A stretch of 64,000 bases of DNA from Corythoichthys intestinalis (taxonomy: Eukaryota > Chordata > Actinopteri > Syngnathiformes > Syngnathidae): contig NC_080413.1 in the NCBI RefSeq assembly GCF_030265065.1, forward strand, positions 22,481,501 to 22,545,500, given 5' to 3'. The notes beneath the pieces are model-generated. The model saw nothing but the letters and a program-made list of their open reading frames with translations. It did not search any database and had not been told where the DNA came from. Shown piece after piece: positions 44,201 to 57,779 of the stretch. The first letter of the stretch is position 1, and every line of letters begins with the position of its first letter. A program made the position numbers and the translations under genes.

Positions 44201-46223
44201 GAGCACTCCTGCCCACAGCAGGGGAACGACTAGACATTCCGTGTGACATGATCCGGGTTAGTGTTGTGCAATTTTTCGTTTTCGAAAGGAGAAAAAGATT
44301 TGAACAGCCGCTCAGCGGTCATTCTCAACCAGCTTCCCCGGCAACGAGCACTCCTGGCCGCGAAGGGAAACGACAAGCTGTAACTTGCCTGTCGCTGGCG
44401 GGGTTGCTGATCGGTGAAGACAATCGAGAACCCCGCCGCTGTGTGAAATGATCCGGGGTAGTTTTGTGTGTGTTTTTTTTTTCGTTTTCGAAAGGCGAGA
44501 ATAAGACTTGGAAACGCCGCTCGGTTCAGGTTAGCGTGTCGGCTAGCTGTCATGCCTCCTGGTTTGTTTACGCTCTCCGAAGCCAGGGCAGGGAAATGAC
44601 AAAAGCCGGACTAACTCCAGTGGCATAAAATATCGATTGGGAGTGCAACAAGTCGACAGTTTATGGAGCAATTTTGCCCAGTCGTACTGAATTTTGCATT
44701 TTTAATATTTCATATTCCATTTAGCACAAGACTTATTTGTCATGACCATACCACTTATTTAGCAAGTGGGGAAAAATACTTAGATAAAAAGAATATCCTG
44801 TAAAAATAAAAGTAGAGAGATTGAAACAATCATGACATTTTGATGTGGTCTGTCACATTTTCCTCGTTCTGAGAAATTCCCCCTCAACGGGCTGAATTCT
44901 AAATCAGATGATATCGTGACCCTGCCGACATCATCCTCCACCTGGGAACGCTAGAGCGCTATAATGCCAGGCGGGTCTAAACGGCAGAATAAAAAAACTA
45001 ATTTCTCACCATCTGCGCTTTGCCAAATTGTTGTACATAGTCGAAGCGTCTCAAAATATGATTCTAATTCACATAATAATGCGATTTAAGATGTTTTAAT
45101 GCTGTCACAGGCACTTTAAAACAGTCTCCAGGGCCTCGTCATAAAATTAGTTTTTAAATTGACCTGACCCCTTTAGTAGAAAGACAACATTTCCATTTTG
45201 TCTTTTGGAAAAAGTTACACATTTTCAACATCAAAGATAGACCTTTTTTAGATCGATTTTGGTGATTAGCTGTGTCATATTTAATCCATCATATGCATAA
45301 ACAGATGCAAATTTACTAGGTTGGCAGATTTTGAATAGTCCCGCAAGCTGTCAGAATTTTTTCAAGCGGTGTATCACACTCCAGGTGAGGTCGACTATAA
45401 AGCCAAACACGTAACAAAAAAAATACACACATTGTGCACCAAAATACATGTTTGTAATCAACATTTTAACCTTAGAGGTACTGTTGTAATTCCTCATAGT
45501 TTACCTTGTAGCTTGCCTGAGGCTCCCTGAACTCGTTTCCAGCTCAAGACTATTCCACACTTCTGTAACGAGACCCCCAATACAAATTTAGTCTCACACA
45601 TATATGACTTCTTCAAAGAATGTATACCATTGAAATTGAACCATTAGGAATGATGAGTTTAAGAATGTCAAATTCAGATAAAACCTGTCCCATACCGCTA
45701 GTAACTGTCGAATCAGCATGTCCGAGGCTTTTTCGGAAATGTTGCCTACAAACACTGTGGTGGTGGGGCCAGCCTCTTCATCTTTAATTCGCAGAAGAGC
45801 ATCCTTCCTATGGACTGGAGGTTTGCTGACCACAGGCATAGATGACACTATGACAGGGCTGGGGGTCATGATGCCCATGTGTACTGGGATCATTGGCGCT
45901 CCTGCAATGGTAACATCATCAGAAATATATACATGAATAATTCATATTCAATCGTGAAAATTGTATCTTTTTTTCAGTCAAATTTTCTAACTTTAAGCAG
46001 GCTAGACAAATATTCACAATAGGGTCATATTTGAACATTGAGATCAAATGAAGGACAATTTGAGATTTTTATTGGATTTCCTCACATTTTAGAAATGGGC
46101 AAGTTATCAAAACTGTTTGTACTTGCAGAGTGATCTTTTGTTACCTGGAGGGAAGCCAGCATACTGAGGGGGTATCCCAGGAGGCGGTAACAGCGGCCGG
46201 TTCAAATGTGGGGGAAAGGACAT
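20592..46223 (-). CDS. rbm25: RNA-binding protein 25, splicing regulator (16 coding exons)
   Basis: RBM25 is a nuclear splicing factor that binds exonic enhancers and the U1 snRNP. Coding exons: 46223-46145, 45901-45696, 45562-45505, 43303-43143, 43064-42882, 42813-42730, 39309-39056, 35943-35826, 35756-35667, 35305-35232, 29384-29234, 29069-28625, 24266-23986, 23889-23791, 23715-23668 and 20684-20592. They total 2424 nt, or 807 residues (human about 843). A P/G-rich start ([16 protein letters not shown]) leads to an RRM at about residues 73-150 ([37 protein letters not shown]). A long Arg/Glu/Asp-rich region follows, then the C-terminal PWI domain ([34 protein letters not shown]), ending KKIGLVK. 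The start exon has 22 nt of 5' UTR after its acceptor, so a leader exon lies upstream. Confidence 0.96.
21442..22360. mobile_element. TTAA-flanked non-autonomous element
   Basis: The ends AGCAACACTAGGTAAC and GTTACCAGGTGTTGCA are inverted repeats. TTAA lies directly outside on each side (21438-21441 and 22361-22364). The sister repeat near 63392 has a single TTAA at the equivalent point, the empty site. TTAA duplication fits piggyBac or Kolobok; no transposase is present to decide. Confidence 0.8.
21498..21950 (+). mobile_element. hAT-like MITE, sister of 3694-5614
   Basis: It starts GGGTGCAGTTATCGATCATT and shares GAGCTGAGCCTCAAATGG and AAATGCTATAAAACGTT with the intron-5 copy of ATP6V1D. 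It has AATTGGCTAG at 21661 where the other copy holds the AT-target element, so it serves as the empty-site reference. The right edge is approximate. Confidence 0.6.
22423..23070. mobile_element. MITE with ACCGTATTGGC ends (copy 1)
   Basis: The ends are ACCGTATTGGCTCGAATATA and TTCGGGCCAATACGGTA in inverse orientation, with TA flanks. The interior contains GCTAGATGGCG and TTCTGTCATGACAGATCTC. The last motif is the empty target of the hAT inserted in the other copy (36070-37890). Confidence 0.8.
23179..23219. repeat. TA microsatellite followed by a T run
   Basis: About 13 TA units run directly into a T-rich run. This is a simple repeat within the transposon cluster. Confidence 0.9.
24579..26207 (+). 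mobile_element. Tc1-like transposon Tc1-C (nearly whole)
   Basis: The ends CAGTGCCTTGCAAAAGTATT and its inverse are flanked by TA (24577-24578 and 26208-26209). Long terminal repeats of about 200 bp extend inward (CATTTCAGGCTTCAAACATA and its partner). It is 1629 bp with one transposase gene carrying a single frame break. The diverged relative Tc1-D lies at 31624-33230. Confidence 0.95.
24970..25988 (+). pseudogene. Tc1 transposase of Tc1-C, one frameshift
   Basis: It starts [18 protein letters not shown] with a paired-like helix-turn-helix region ([18 protein letters not shown]) and a GRPSKL linker. The frame breaks near 25350-25362 (after FLKDIHKKS) and resumes at [16 protein letters not shown]. 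The DDE residues are all present: [19 protein letters not shown] and [10 protein letters not shown] (DD34E). It ends GAKGGATKY. With one indel and intact catalytic residues, this is the best-preserved transposase in the window. Confidence 0.95.
26339..26829 (+). repeat. Three diverged copies of a ~60-bp unit around a foldback element
   Basis: The unit GATGGGAAGTTGGGCAACCA plus TGACTGTCAGTGGTGGCTGC occurs at about 26350, 26695 and, shortened, 26778. The second copy has GTATGCAG where the first has the foldback insertion, so the duplication predates or reveals the insertion. Confidence 0.75.
26404..26620. mobile_element. Foldback MITE with 8-bp target duplication
   Basis: A 217-bp palindrome with ends CAGGATTCACTAAATTCGGA and GATTTAGTGAACCCTG. 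The flanks are GCATACAG (26396-26403) and GTATACAG (26621-26628). The neighbouring repeat unit has GTATGCAG at the equivalent site near 26739. The 8-bp duplication suggests the hAT group. Confidence 0.8.
26960..28089 (+). mobile_element. ISL2EU-like element of a second family (AGACGCTACTCAC ends)
   Basis: The terminal inverted repeats are AGACGCTACTCAC and GTGAGTAGGGTCT, with AT outside each (26958-26959 and 28090-28091). It carries the start of a SWIM/YqaJ-type gene. The target duplication type matches the copies at 1078 and 3981, but the ends differ, so this is another family of probably the same superfamily. Length is 1130 bp. Confidence 0.65.
27079..27405 (+). pseudogene. First exons of a SWIM/YqaJ-type transposon protein
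   Basis: From ATG 27079 the frame reads [20 protein letters not shown] and later [40 protein letters not shown] and LVLGK. The D-I-Y-N-Y...SLEAY..F..GWV pattern is what I recall from fish proteins that continue into a SWIM zinc finger and a YqaJ nuclease. After GLGK-like text the sequence is AAA|GTGAGT, a good donor, so the gene was spliced. No downstream exon is present, so this is a truncated, non-autonomous copy. Confidence 0.55.
30583..31480 (+). mobile_element. hAT non-autonomous element with CAGGGGTGCACATA ends
   Basis: The inverted ends CAGGGGTGCACATAA and ATATGTGCACCCCTG enclose 898 bp. The flanks CCTATATA (30575-30582) and CCAATATA (31481-31488) match at 7 of 8 bases, as expected of hAT. 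It holds a long open frame (30598-31224) with a zinc-finger-like N-terminal region of a ZNF862/TTF-type hAT transposase but no catalytic domain. Confidence 0.88.
30598..31224 (+). CDS. Truncated hAT (ZNF862-like) transposase N-terminus, open frame
   Basis: The 208-residue frame opens with GTG at 30598; ATG codons follow within it. The informative part is [20 protein letters not shown], then [20 protein letters not shown] and [16 protein letters not shown]. This is the pattern of the TTF-type finger at the start of ZNF862-like hAT transposases (K.W..C...P...DKSS.F..G...F...S...H..S..H). The usual first finger cysteine is a tyrosine-lysine here. No RNase-H-like core or hAT dimerisation domain follows. 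Uninterrupted frame over 600 nt suggests youth or chance retention. Confidence 0.5.
   Translation: MVRMRACVLDVDKRAGPQRLPYAFAYRWLTTVFAADTRKSLLKKSKRQALLSNSFRVPPPCVRRLTDDRDVTGANGKKRTFAEKWLQEVPWLEANNARTEKWYKICRENPNVADKSSALYVVSKNFSHPNFEKHEENREHVAIKQTIDVRQDPTRPMDKWRNKVHEEQSHALTNVFLLAFHKAKHARSMSSYEDIPLLQRLGVNVGAA
31624..33230 (-). mobile_element. Tc1-like transposon Tc1-D (decayed)
   Basis: The ends CAGTGCCTTGCAAAAGTGTT and TTTCGCAAGGCACTG are inverted repeats close to those of Tc1-C. TA precedes the left end; the right flank is now CA. The element is 1.6 kb in the opposite orientation to Tc1-C and more diverged. It carries a transposase relic on the minus strand. Confidence 0.93.
31834..32842 (-). 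pseudogene. Tc1 transposase of Tc1-D, several breaks
   Basis: The relic runs from an ATG-like start at 32842 (MKTKEHTRQ equivalent) to the stop near 31834. Pieces readable in different frames include [31 protein letters not shown] and [15 protein letters not shown]. The first catalytic motif is ANETKI instead of SDETKI, and several frame changes separate the pieces. It is clearly dead and older than Tc1-C. Confidence 0.9.
33340..34480. other. RBM25 intron, no gene seen
   Basis: AT-rich intron sequence. Two G runs (34061-34069 and 34165-34182) fall between similar texts about cacaaac(g/c), with repeated 'GGCATCATTT' and 'TGACATCATTTATC'-like phrases near 34030-34150 and 34255. These suggest a diverged local tandem repeat. 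Confidence 0.4.
34165..34182. repeat. Poly-G run of 18
   Basis: An uninterrupted 18-base G run in an RBM25 intron. Length in the assembly may be unreliable. Confidence 0.9.
34482..35075. mobile_element. MITE with ACAGGTAGTCCCCGGGTTA ends
   Basis: The left end ACAGGTAGTCCCCGGGTTAT and right end AACCCAGGGACTACCTGT are inverted repeats with AT-rich flanks. The interior includes a segment shared with 63515-63605 and a run of C then CA and A (34951-34983). The class is unresolved. Confidence 0.75.
34783..34872 (+). repeat. Interspersed segment shared with 63515-63605
   Basis: The text GCGCCAAAATAAAAGCATGC, ATCACAAAACAAAAATCAAC recurs on the minus strand near 63600-63515 and is followed there by a T run (A run on the minus strand). 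Shared boundaries next to an A tract suggest a retroposed 3' end. Confidence 0.6.
35131..35164. repeat. Poly-A run into poly-T
   Basis: Twenty-six A followed by eight T lie about 68 bp from an RBM25 exon, in the position of the downstream intron. Confidence 0.9.
36070..37890. mobile_element. MITE with ACCGTATTGGC ends (copy 2), split by a hAT
   Basis: The ends TACCGTATTGGCCCGAATAT and TATTCGGGCCAATACGGTA match the 22423-23070 copy. The hAT 36218-37457 lies inside at a GTCATGAC site; without it the MITE is about 570 bp, close to the size of the other copy. Confidence 0.85.
36218..37457. mobile_element. hAT non-autonomous element with TAGAGCAGGGCGG ends (copy 1)
   Basis: The left end TAGAGCAGGGCGGTAAACCG and right end ATCTCCCAGCCCTA are imperfect inverted repeats. 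The flanks GTCATGAC (36210-36217) and GTCATGAT (37458-37465) form an 8-bp duplication, and the sister MITE shows TGTCATGACAG near 22625 as empty site. Near 36690-36775 it reads [20 protein letters not shown], recalling the GHRLHLAI motif of ZBED-type hAT transposases. Local GGCTAACGCTAGC repeats lie at 36453-36680. Confidence 0.88.
37891..39055. other. RBM25 intron, unclassified interspersed repeat
   Basis: From about 38030 to 38590 the text (CACTTCCTGTTGATTTGTTG, GGGGACATTTCGGGGTCCCC, TGCCAATCGGTCAAACGGTT) looks like a fish interspersed repeat. It ends with the hairpin GGGCCTTTGCC/GGCAAAGGCCC-like text. I could not assign it to a family. The remainder is AT-rich with no gene. Confidence 0.35.
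39310..42729. other. RBM25 intron 6, 3.4 kb, no transposon recognised
   Basis: No gene or clear mobile element is visible, which is unusual here. It has an inverted pair GGGTGCCCCCCTCT (about 42029) and AGAGGGGGGCACCC (about 42273) bracketing ordinary-looking sequence. Skipped or regulated exons cannot be excluded from sequence alone. Confidence 0.4.
43417..45115. mobile_element. TTAA-flanked element with TGTGCCTATGACAGCA ends
   Basis: The ends TGTGCCTATGACAGCA and TGCTGTCACAGGCACT are inverted repeats differing at two bases. TTAA lies directly outside each (43413-43416 and 45116-45119). The 1.7 kb interior contains a partial internal duplication (AGCTTCCCCGGCAACGAGCA at about 44170 and 44330). 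Kolobok or piggyBac are possible; no transposase was recognised. Confidence 0.8.
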
Positions 46224-46245
46224 CGTGGGTCTAAATCGAAGCGAC

Positions 46246-46900
46246 CTGTTGTAAAATATTGGCAAACATCACGTTTTAGTCCAAATGTACAAAGTAGAGG
46301 TTGTGATTGCTACTTTAAATCCAATAGGCGAATCGAAATTTGATTAACTAAAGGGAGGCAACAACTTTCCTATGATGCAACCTGTAACTTTATGATATAT
46401 TGTACGTTTATCGATTCCTAAATAATTTAAACTGCCAACAGCGCTAAGGAAGTTAGCCAGTGGCTGGGTGTCAAAGTCCATTGTTTAAATGAAAACACCT
46501 TTCGAACAACTTACTTCTAATTTCAGTAGGAATAAATATAACGATGGGGCCAATCAAAACGTATACGCGAACATTAACCACGCTATATAACCCGGCATGG
46601 CTAAAATACGCTAAGCTACTATCAGTCAAGAAACGTAAACCGTTTATGGTACAAACTAGTGCAATAAAAGATAACTTAAGTATACCTACCCCGAAGTGGC
46701 TCTTGTGTGAAACGGTCAAAGCGTCTAAATCTGTGTTTCAAAGCGTAAAGTCCTTTCTAACACAAAGGTAGCTTGATTAGCAAGGTAGCTAGTGTTGGCC
46801 CGCTATTACGCAAAGGCAAGCTACTTTGGAGAGGCAATCGAGGAGCGCGTGGTTTGATTTCCGGGAAGTGGCAGGCGGGCGGAGTTAGAATGGCCTCAAT
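46246..46900 (-). promoter_or_regulatory. RBM25 upstream region with probable leader exon
   Basis: The first coding exon has an acceptor at 46246-46247, so an untranslated exon must lie upstream. A good donor, TTCGGG|GTAGGT, lies at about 46693-46692 on the minus strand. An ETS-like CCGGGAAGTG (46861-46870) and GC-rich text next to it mark the likely promoter. This is inference from motifs and splicing. Confidence 0.45.
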
Positions 46901-49900
46901 TCAGTAATCAGACGAAAGAAAGGATTTACACAAATCGAACGAATCTAATTAGGCAGGGATTGTATGAGTTATTGTATTACTTTGAACTCGATGGTATAAT
47001 AAGTTTTCTAGAATAAAAAACAAAAAAACAATACCAATCATATTAGGGGTGAGTAACTATTAAAAAGATTAACTGGAAGCAACGTTCATAAAATTAAAGA
47101 GACTGCGCATGTACGTTTACCCCGGAAGTCTAGCCACGAGAGTGTGATGACGTCACACTCACTGTGGAAAAGCCATGATTAGAAAGTCAACCCCTGAAAA
47201 AAATGTATTGCTTTAACTTCACAAAAATTTGCCCACCGAGTTCACATGTTCTAATCTAAACAAAGGCCACACGAAATGTTCATAAACAGCCATGAAAGAA
47301 TGACGTCTCATATGCAGTTGTCATTGTCCGTCCTTTACCTTGCCTTGCCTTCCTGGAAAATTGTTAGGTCCTCTGAACAGTACGTAAAATCAATTTGTGT
47401 ACCATATTACACACTTGGAAACAAAGGATTGAGTAGCACCGTGAGTATATCCGCTTGCATTAAAAAAAAATATATATATATATATGCCCTGATTTAATTT
47501 TAGTAATACTATTACTAATATACAGTCTATGTCCGTCTATCTAACGACACACATTGTTCACTTAAGAACATTACAGTATTACGAATATACATTTAACGAA
47601 ACTTTAATAACTATACTCACGTATCGAAACAATTCTCTGGTTGTGTACATTGGTGTGTACACTCTAAGGAATGTTTTACGATGACTAGTATATCACATAC
47701 AAGACATTTATGATAATAATAATAAAAATAATAATAATAATTAAAAATCATTAATTATTTTATTGTTTGTTTTTGTGTACATTCTCTCATACAAAATACG
47801 AATTAAAACGATTTCATATCCTAACGCATTGTTATAAATTCTAGAGAGAAAAAAACTGTTCTATCTGTGGTTGTCCAAACGAAGGCTGGTTTACGAGTTA
47901 GGTTATTTGTTTAATTCAACACTAAAAGGTCGCTACAGTGTTTTGTTTGTGTTGGTCGGGTGCAGCTGTAAAACGGGGGCTGCAGTTGACAAGCATGTGA
48001 CGTCACTTCAAGCGCGGGTTTTTTTTTTTCACCGTGGAAAGTGCTAGAAGAAACTAAGCACACCCTCTCCATCTACAGTATCCCTGCGTCCGATTAAAAA
48101 GGCCCTGTTTGTTGTTCCAATTTGTTCAGTTACATTTGTCGTTTTAGCGGATTTATTGAAGTATATTTCTTTTGCTAATTAAAATATATTAGTTGCGACC
48201 ATATACGTTGACAGTAATTATGAATTAGCTTGGAAACGAAACAGCCTTGAAGGTTGAATCATCTGTCATGCCACTAGATGGCAACAACACATTCAATACA
48301 TGTGACTTTATATAATAATTGCAGTGTGAAAGCTATAATGTTTCAAATAGGCGTACAGGAGCTCATTGAAAAATCTTTTTTCAATTTCAAATTAAGGTTA
48401 AACTGTTATTAGACCGGGTGTCGAGAGTACTTGAACACACCACTGGAGTGTATATTAATAGTAAAATATATATGTTTCAGCACGTCCAACCTTGCAATTA
48501 TGTTCATACTAATTTGAGTACATGGATAAACAATTGTCGTTCCTCCCATTCATCACTGTAATATTGCTTGAAAGACAGCCAAGTAGGGTTTAATGGTACA
48601 AAGCATAGATATCACATGTCCAATGATAGATGTCCCCACTAAAGTCAGCGGCATAGATAAATGGCGGCCATCTTGTGTCGGACGATGGTTTTCTTCACTA
48701 AAATCATCTGAATTCATGACGGATTTACAAACGGCTTGTTCTATAATAAATCGTATGAACGTGGCTGGGAACCAGGCTGTATTTTAAGAAAATGTTTACA
48801 TATCCTAAAGTATGTTGTAAAGTTCCTACCTATCTGAATCGTTTGATAAAGCAGTCGTTTGAAAATTGGTTTAAACAATGAGCAATTTCTAGCCATTTTG
48901 AAGTGCACTCTCCATTGGCCTTTGTTTTTATTTTATTAAATGGACCCGAAGCAAAATTGCTGACGAGTGCTGACATCCGTTTCCACTGGCTTACAGTGGG
49001 CATCAGACATCTATCCTTTTATATGTGATATCTAGAGTGGACAGCGCACCGCGGATGGATATAACTTGCACCAAGTCGAAACGCATGTGTATAAAGAATC
49101 CGGTCTATTTAGAGGAAGTCCCTTTCTTTTTCCCTGCAATCAGAGAGCAGAGGGGGACATTTGTTTCTTTGCATTTTATTCAAGAAAAATCAACACAACA
49201 AACAAGGTTGGTGGTCAATCTTACTTCCTTTGGTCAAACATTGAGGTAGCATAGTTATTTCTTGGATTTGTGACGGTTTTCCTATCAAAGTGATGAGACC
49301 CCCAGGCCTAAGCCACGACGATGAAGTTTGTATTATTTTACTGCGAAGTCAAATTTTGGTTAAAATGTGTAGAAAATACGGTCACGTAATTTTTATTTAG
49401 CGTTTTTGCGCATCGCCGAGCGGTGTTGGGATGCAGCACTGCAGACATGGACGTTATGTCGAGCTTTGGTTGCATAAAACAGGTGTGGTGATGATGATTG
49501 TCAATATTATTTGGTTTGTTTTGCTCTCCCGGCATTAAACAAGGTCGTAAAAATGCTAAGCATACATCGGAATACATGAATACAACAGAATGACATGCTT
49601 GTTCATTTTAAAAATCTCCAGCCCGTGGTTCCAACTCTATAATTTTCATTAATTTGACTGAAGTCCTTCAAAACGTTGCCATTTTCGAATCGATGAATTA
49701 CCCCCACGATATGGCTAGCAATAAAGATGTGGCGTGTATTTCGACAACATGAAAGCGAAGCTTTGTGAGGTTTCGTAAGGGTTAACTGTGTGAGCTCTGC
49801 AACGTTTATCGTTTGAGTAGCGTTTATATTCAAGGACACGCAAGGATATCTCGAAAATTCCAAATAAATTGTGTTTTATGGCGTTTTAATGCGTAAGCAC
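46901..49900. other. Divergent spacer between rbm25 and hsp90ab1
   Basis: Three kb with no gene. There are short ATAA and TA tracts (47468-47486 and 47712-47745). Paired short texts with TTCTAGAA (47006-47013) and TTCAAGAA (49179-49186) were noted but are only two-unit heat-shock-like sites. No transposon with clear ends was recognised. Confidence 0.4.
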
Positions 49901-55177
<5,277 letters not shown>

Positions 55178-55579
55178 ATAGCCCCCCAGATTTCTATCAA
55201 TCTGTCCCATGTTTCTATTGTTCATCCTTTAAACAGCAGTAACTTTAAAAACAATTAGTCATTCATGTTGTTTGGTGGACCAGTGTTGCTCTTGTTCCAG
55301 AGCATTTATCTGCAAGACCCTCCTTTTATCAAAGAGAAGCAGTTTGGTTTTTGCTGTAAAAGTTGATGGTGACCGCACATTTCCTTTTATCGAATACCCT
55401 GTTGCACTGAGTTTTAAATGTGGGAGTGAACATGGGAATGGTACATTCCATTAATCGGGTCTGAAGGTTTGGGTGAGTTCTGCTCATCGGCAACACTGCA
55501 CGCTGCATGGAGAAAGAACTGTAAGATTCCTTTTGCCTGAGTCCAGGCTTGTGTGTATTCAAGTATTGTTTTGCAAAAA

Positions 55580-55585
55580 AATAAA
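55580..55585 (+). terminator. Poly(A) signal of hsp90ab1
   Basis: AATAAA about 400 nt past the stop codon, followed by GT-rich text (GGCTGGGTTTGTC). It is the first canonical hexamer downstream. Confidence 0.75.
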
Positions 55586-55619
55586 ACCTGCAATACTTAA
55601 CTCGTGAAGGCTGGGTTTG

Positions 55620-57434
55620 TCTTACTATTATTGTTGCAACACTAGTAGTGCATGTCCACAGTTGGCCACTAGGTGGACATGTACTATAAGAAACTATTGG
55701 GATGGCACTCATTGCTTTTATTAGGGTCAGTACAGTCCCAAAACAAAAAGTTATGGAGTCGCCAGTCCCGGATGATGACCATTGCAGTTAAATTGTACAG
55801 AAAACTGATCATTGACATGAACCAAAATTCTCATTTCTAATGGCAACTTGGGTATTGTGAGTATAAACTAATGGTTAAACATTTTAATAAGACACTGATG
55901 ACACTGTGACAGTGACAGTATTGACTTATGGCTTTGTAACATTTTTCTAACTTTCATACAAGAATCTCAAATATATTGTGGGAAAACAAGTGAAAAGTAT
56001 TTTTCATCAAAGCACTGATTCAGTACCTGAAATAAGAGTTGGTTCTAAGAAATTGTATTTGTCTTCTGTAGATTGCCATTTCACTTTTTTTTTTTTTTTT
56101 TTAATTCACCAGTGCATATGTCATTTCAGTATTTTTTAATGAGCAAATATTTTTAAAAAACATGGTTAGCATGTCTTCGTTTTTAATCGAGTGGGTGGTA
56201 GGCTTCCCTTATAGCATAAAAAAAAAAAAAAATCTCCCCCATGTGACTTTTAACACAATTGGAAACATTTGACCATTGTCAAATTTTTTCCACCCACGTA
56301 TGCACTAATTTAGTGAGGGGGGTTCCTCAGCATTTAATCAGTGGGCCGCCACACCTTTTGGTGACCTTTGCGGCCTTCCATGTCTGGTTGCTTTATGCCT
56401 GACTTCAAAGGTGCCAAAAAAAAAAAAAACTTCCTCAGCTGTATAATAATGAAGGTTCCACAAATTCAGCCTGTGGTTCAGACTACATAACCGAAAGCTA
56501 AGACATACTTCCTTCTTGTTATATACCTACAACACTTGAAAACCGTAAAATGATAAAAATTGGAAAGTTAACGACTCGATGGAGTAAAAGTCTTCAGAAG
56601 ACTGAAAGGAAAAAAGTACTTTGTTAATTCCCATCACCGAAATGCAACATCTTTAGCACCAATGAATCATTGAGGTCAGAGCCTCTGACGAAATCAAAGA
56701 GGTTTCCGAAACTTGAGTTAACTAAACTCGGGTTACGGCACTTTTTGACTCGAGATGCCTTGGCACTGTACAGTATATTGTGTTGCAACACTGATCACCT
56801 AACGTGCCAGCTAGGAAATTCCCCATAGTGAGCACTGAGCAGCTTGTATGATTGACAAAGAGGGCAGGTTACGAGTTCCCGTACTTGACAGTTAAAAATG
56901 CGGCCTTCAGGTCATGAATCATCAAATGTGTTAAGAAATATGAGTCAGCAAAGGGTGGGATTGTAGCTCTAAATACTAGAAAATGCAATCTATGGAGAAA
57001 TTGCTATCTAAATATGGAAACCGAGAACACATCATCACCATGATGCTGAATTGCAGTTGTCATTCCCCTTGGCACTATCAACAGCCATTCATCATTACAT
57101 AACTGCAGTAATGTAGCGCCCTAGGCGAGATTTATTTATGGATTCCTCAATGGGTGATTTGCATTAGTTTACAAAATGAATCCAATTCTATTGTTGTCTT
57201 TGTTTTATAATGTGATATTTGAAACCTCACCTACTTAGCATGCTTATCAGACTACACAAACAACAGTGCTGGTAACTTTTTACTGTAAACAGGTGATATT
57301 TTGTGCTCACATGTATGAATGACAAAACTGTCATTCAAAAATTTGCATATAAATGTTATTTAGAGCTTTCAGGCACTGTATGTTTTAGTGGTTGAATCAG
57401 TGCAAATGAACCATGTTTTGCCCAAAAGTTAAAA
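55620..57434. other. Spacer between hsp90ab1 and slc35b2, proximal part
   Basis: No gene was recognised. It is AT-rich with three short homopolymer tracts (T near 56085, A near 56219 and 56417) and no element with clear ends. Confidence 0.4.
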
Positions 57435-57779
57435 TACCGTAATTTTCACACTATGAGGCGCACCTGAATATAAGCAGCCACCCACCAAATTTGGCACAAA
57501 AACGGCATTTGTTCATAGATAAGCCACACTGGACTATAAACCGCAGCTGTCCTACTGTAATATGGAATATTTACACCAAAAGATATTAACCGGTAACACT
57601 TTATTTGAAAGAGGCATCATACAACTGTCATAAAACCAAATAAACCACCATCATTGCTTTAAAAAGCTTCATTTGGCCATCACTGCTCCCTTGAGGGAGA
57701 CAACCTCTGCTTTCACCTTCTATCAACCCTTTTGTTGTCCAACATGCCTCCTAGCATGCATTGCAGCACTACAGATGTA

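Noticed and set aside
43690-44246. Open frames of 107-169 codons around 43.7-44.5 kb
   Set aside because: They overlap in several frames inside the GC-rich part of the TTAA element and show no recognisable domain.
47006-47013. TTCTAGAA and, at 49179, TTCAAGAA as heat-shock elements for hsp90ab1
   Set aside because: Only two alternating units each and far from the start; a functional site needs at least three units.
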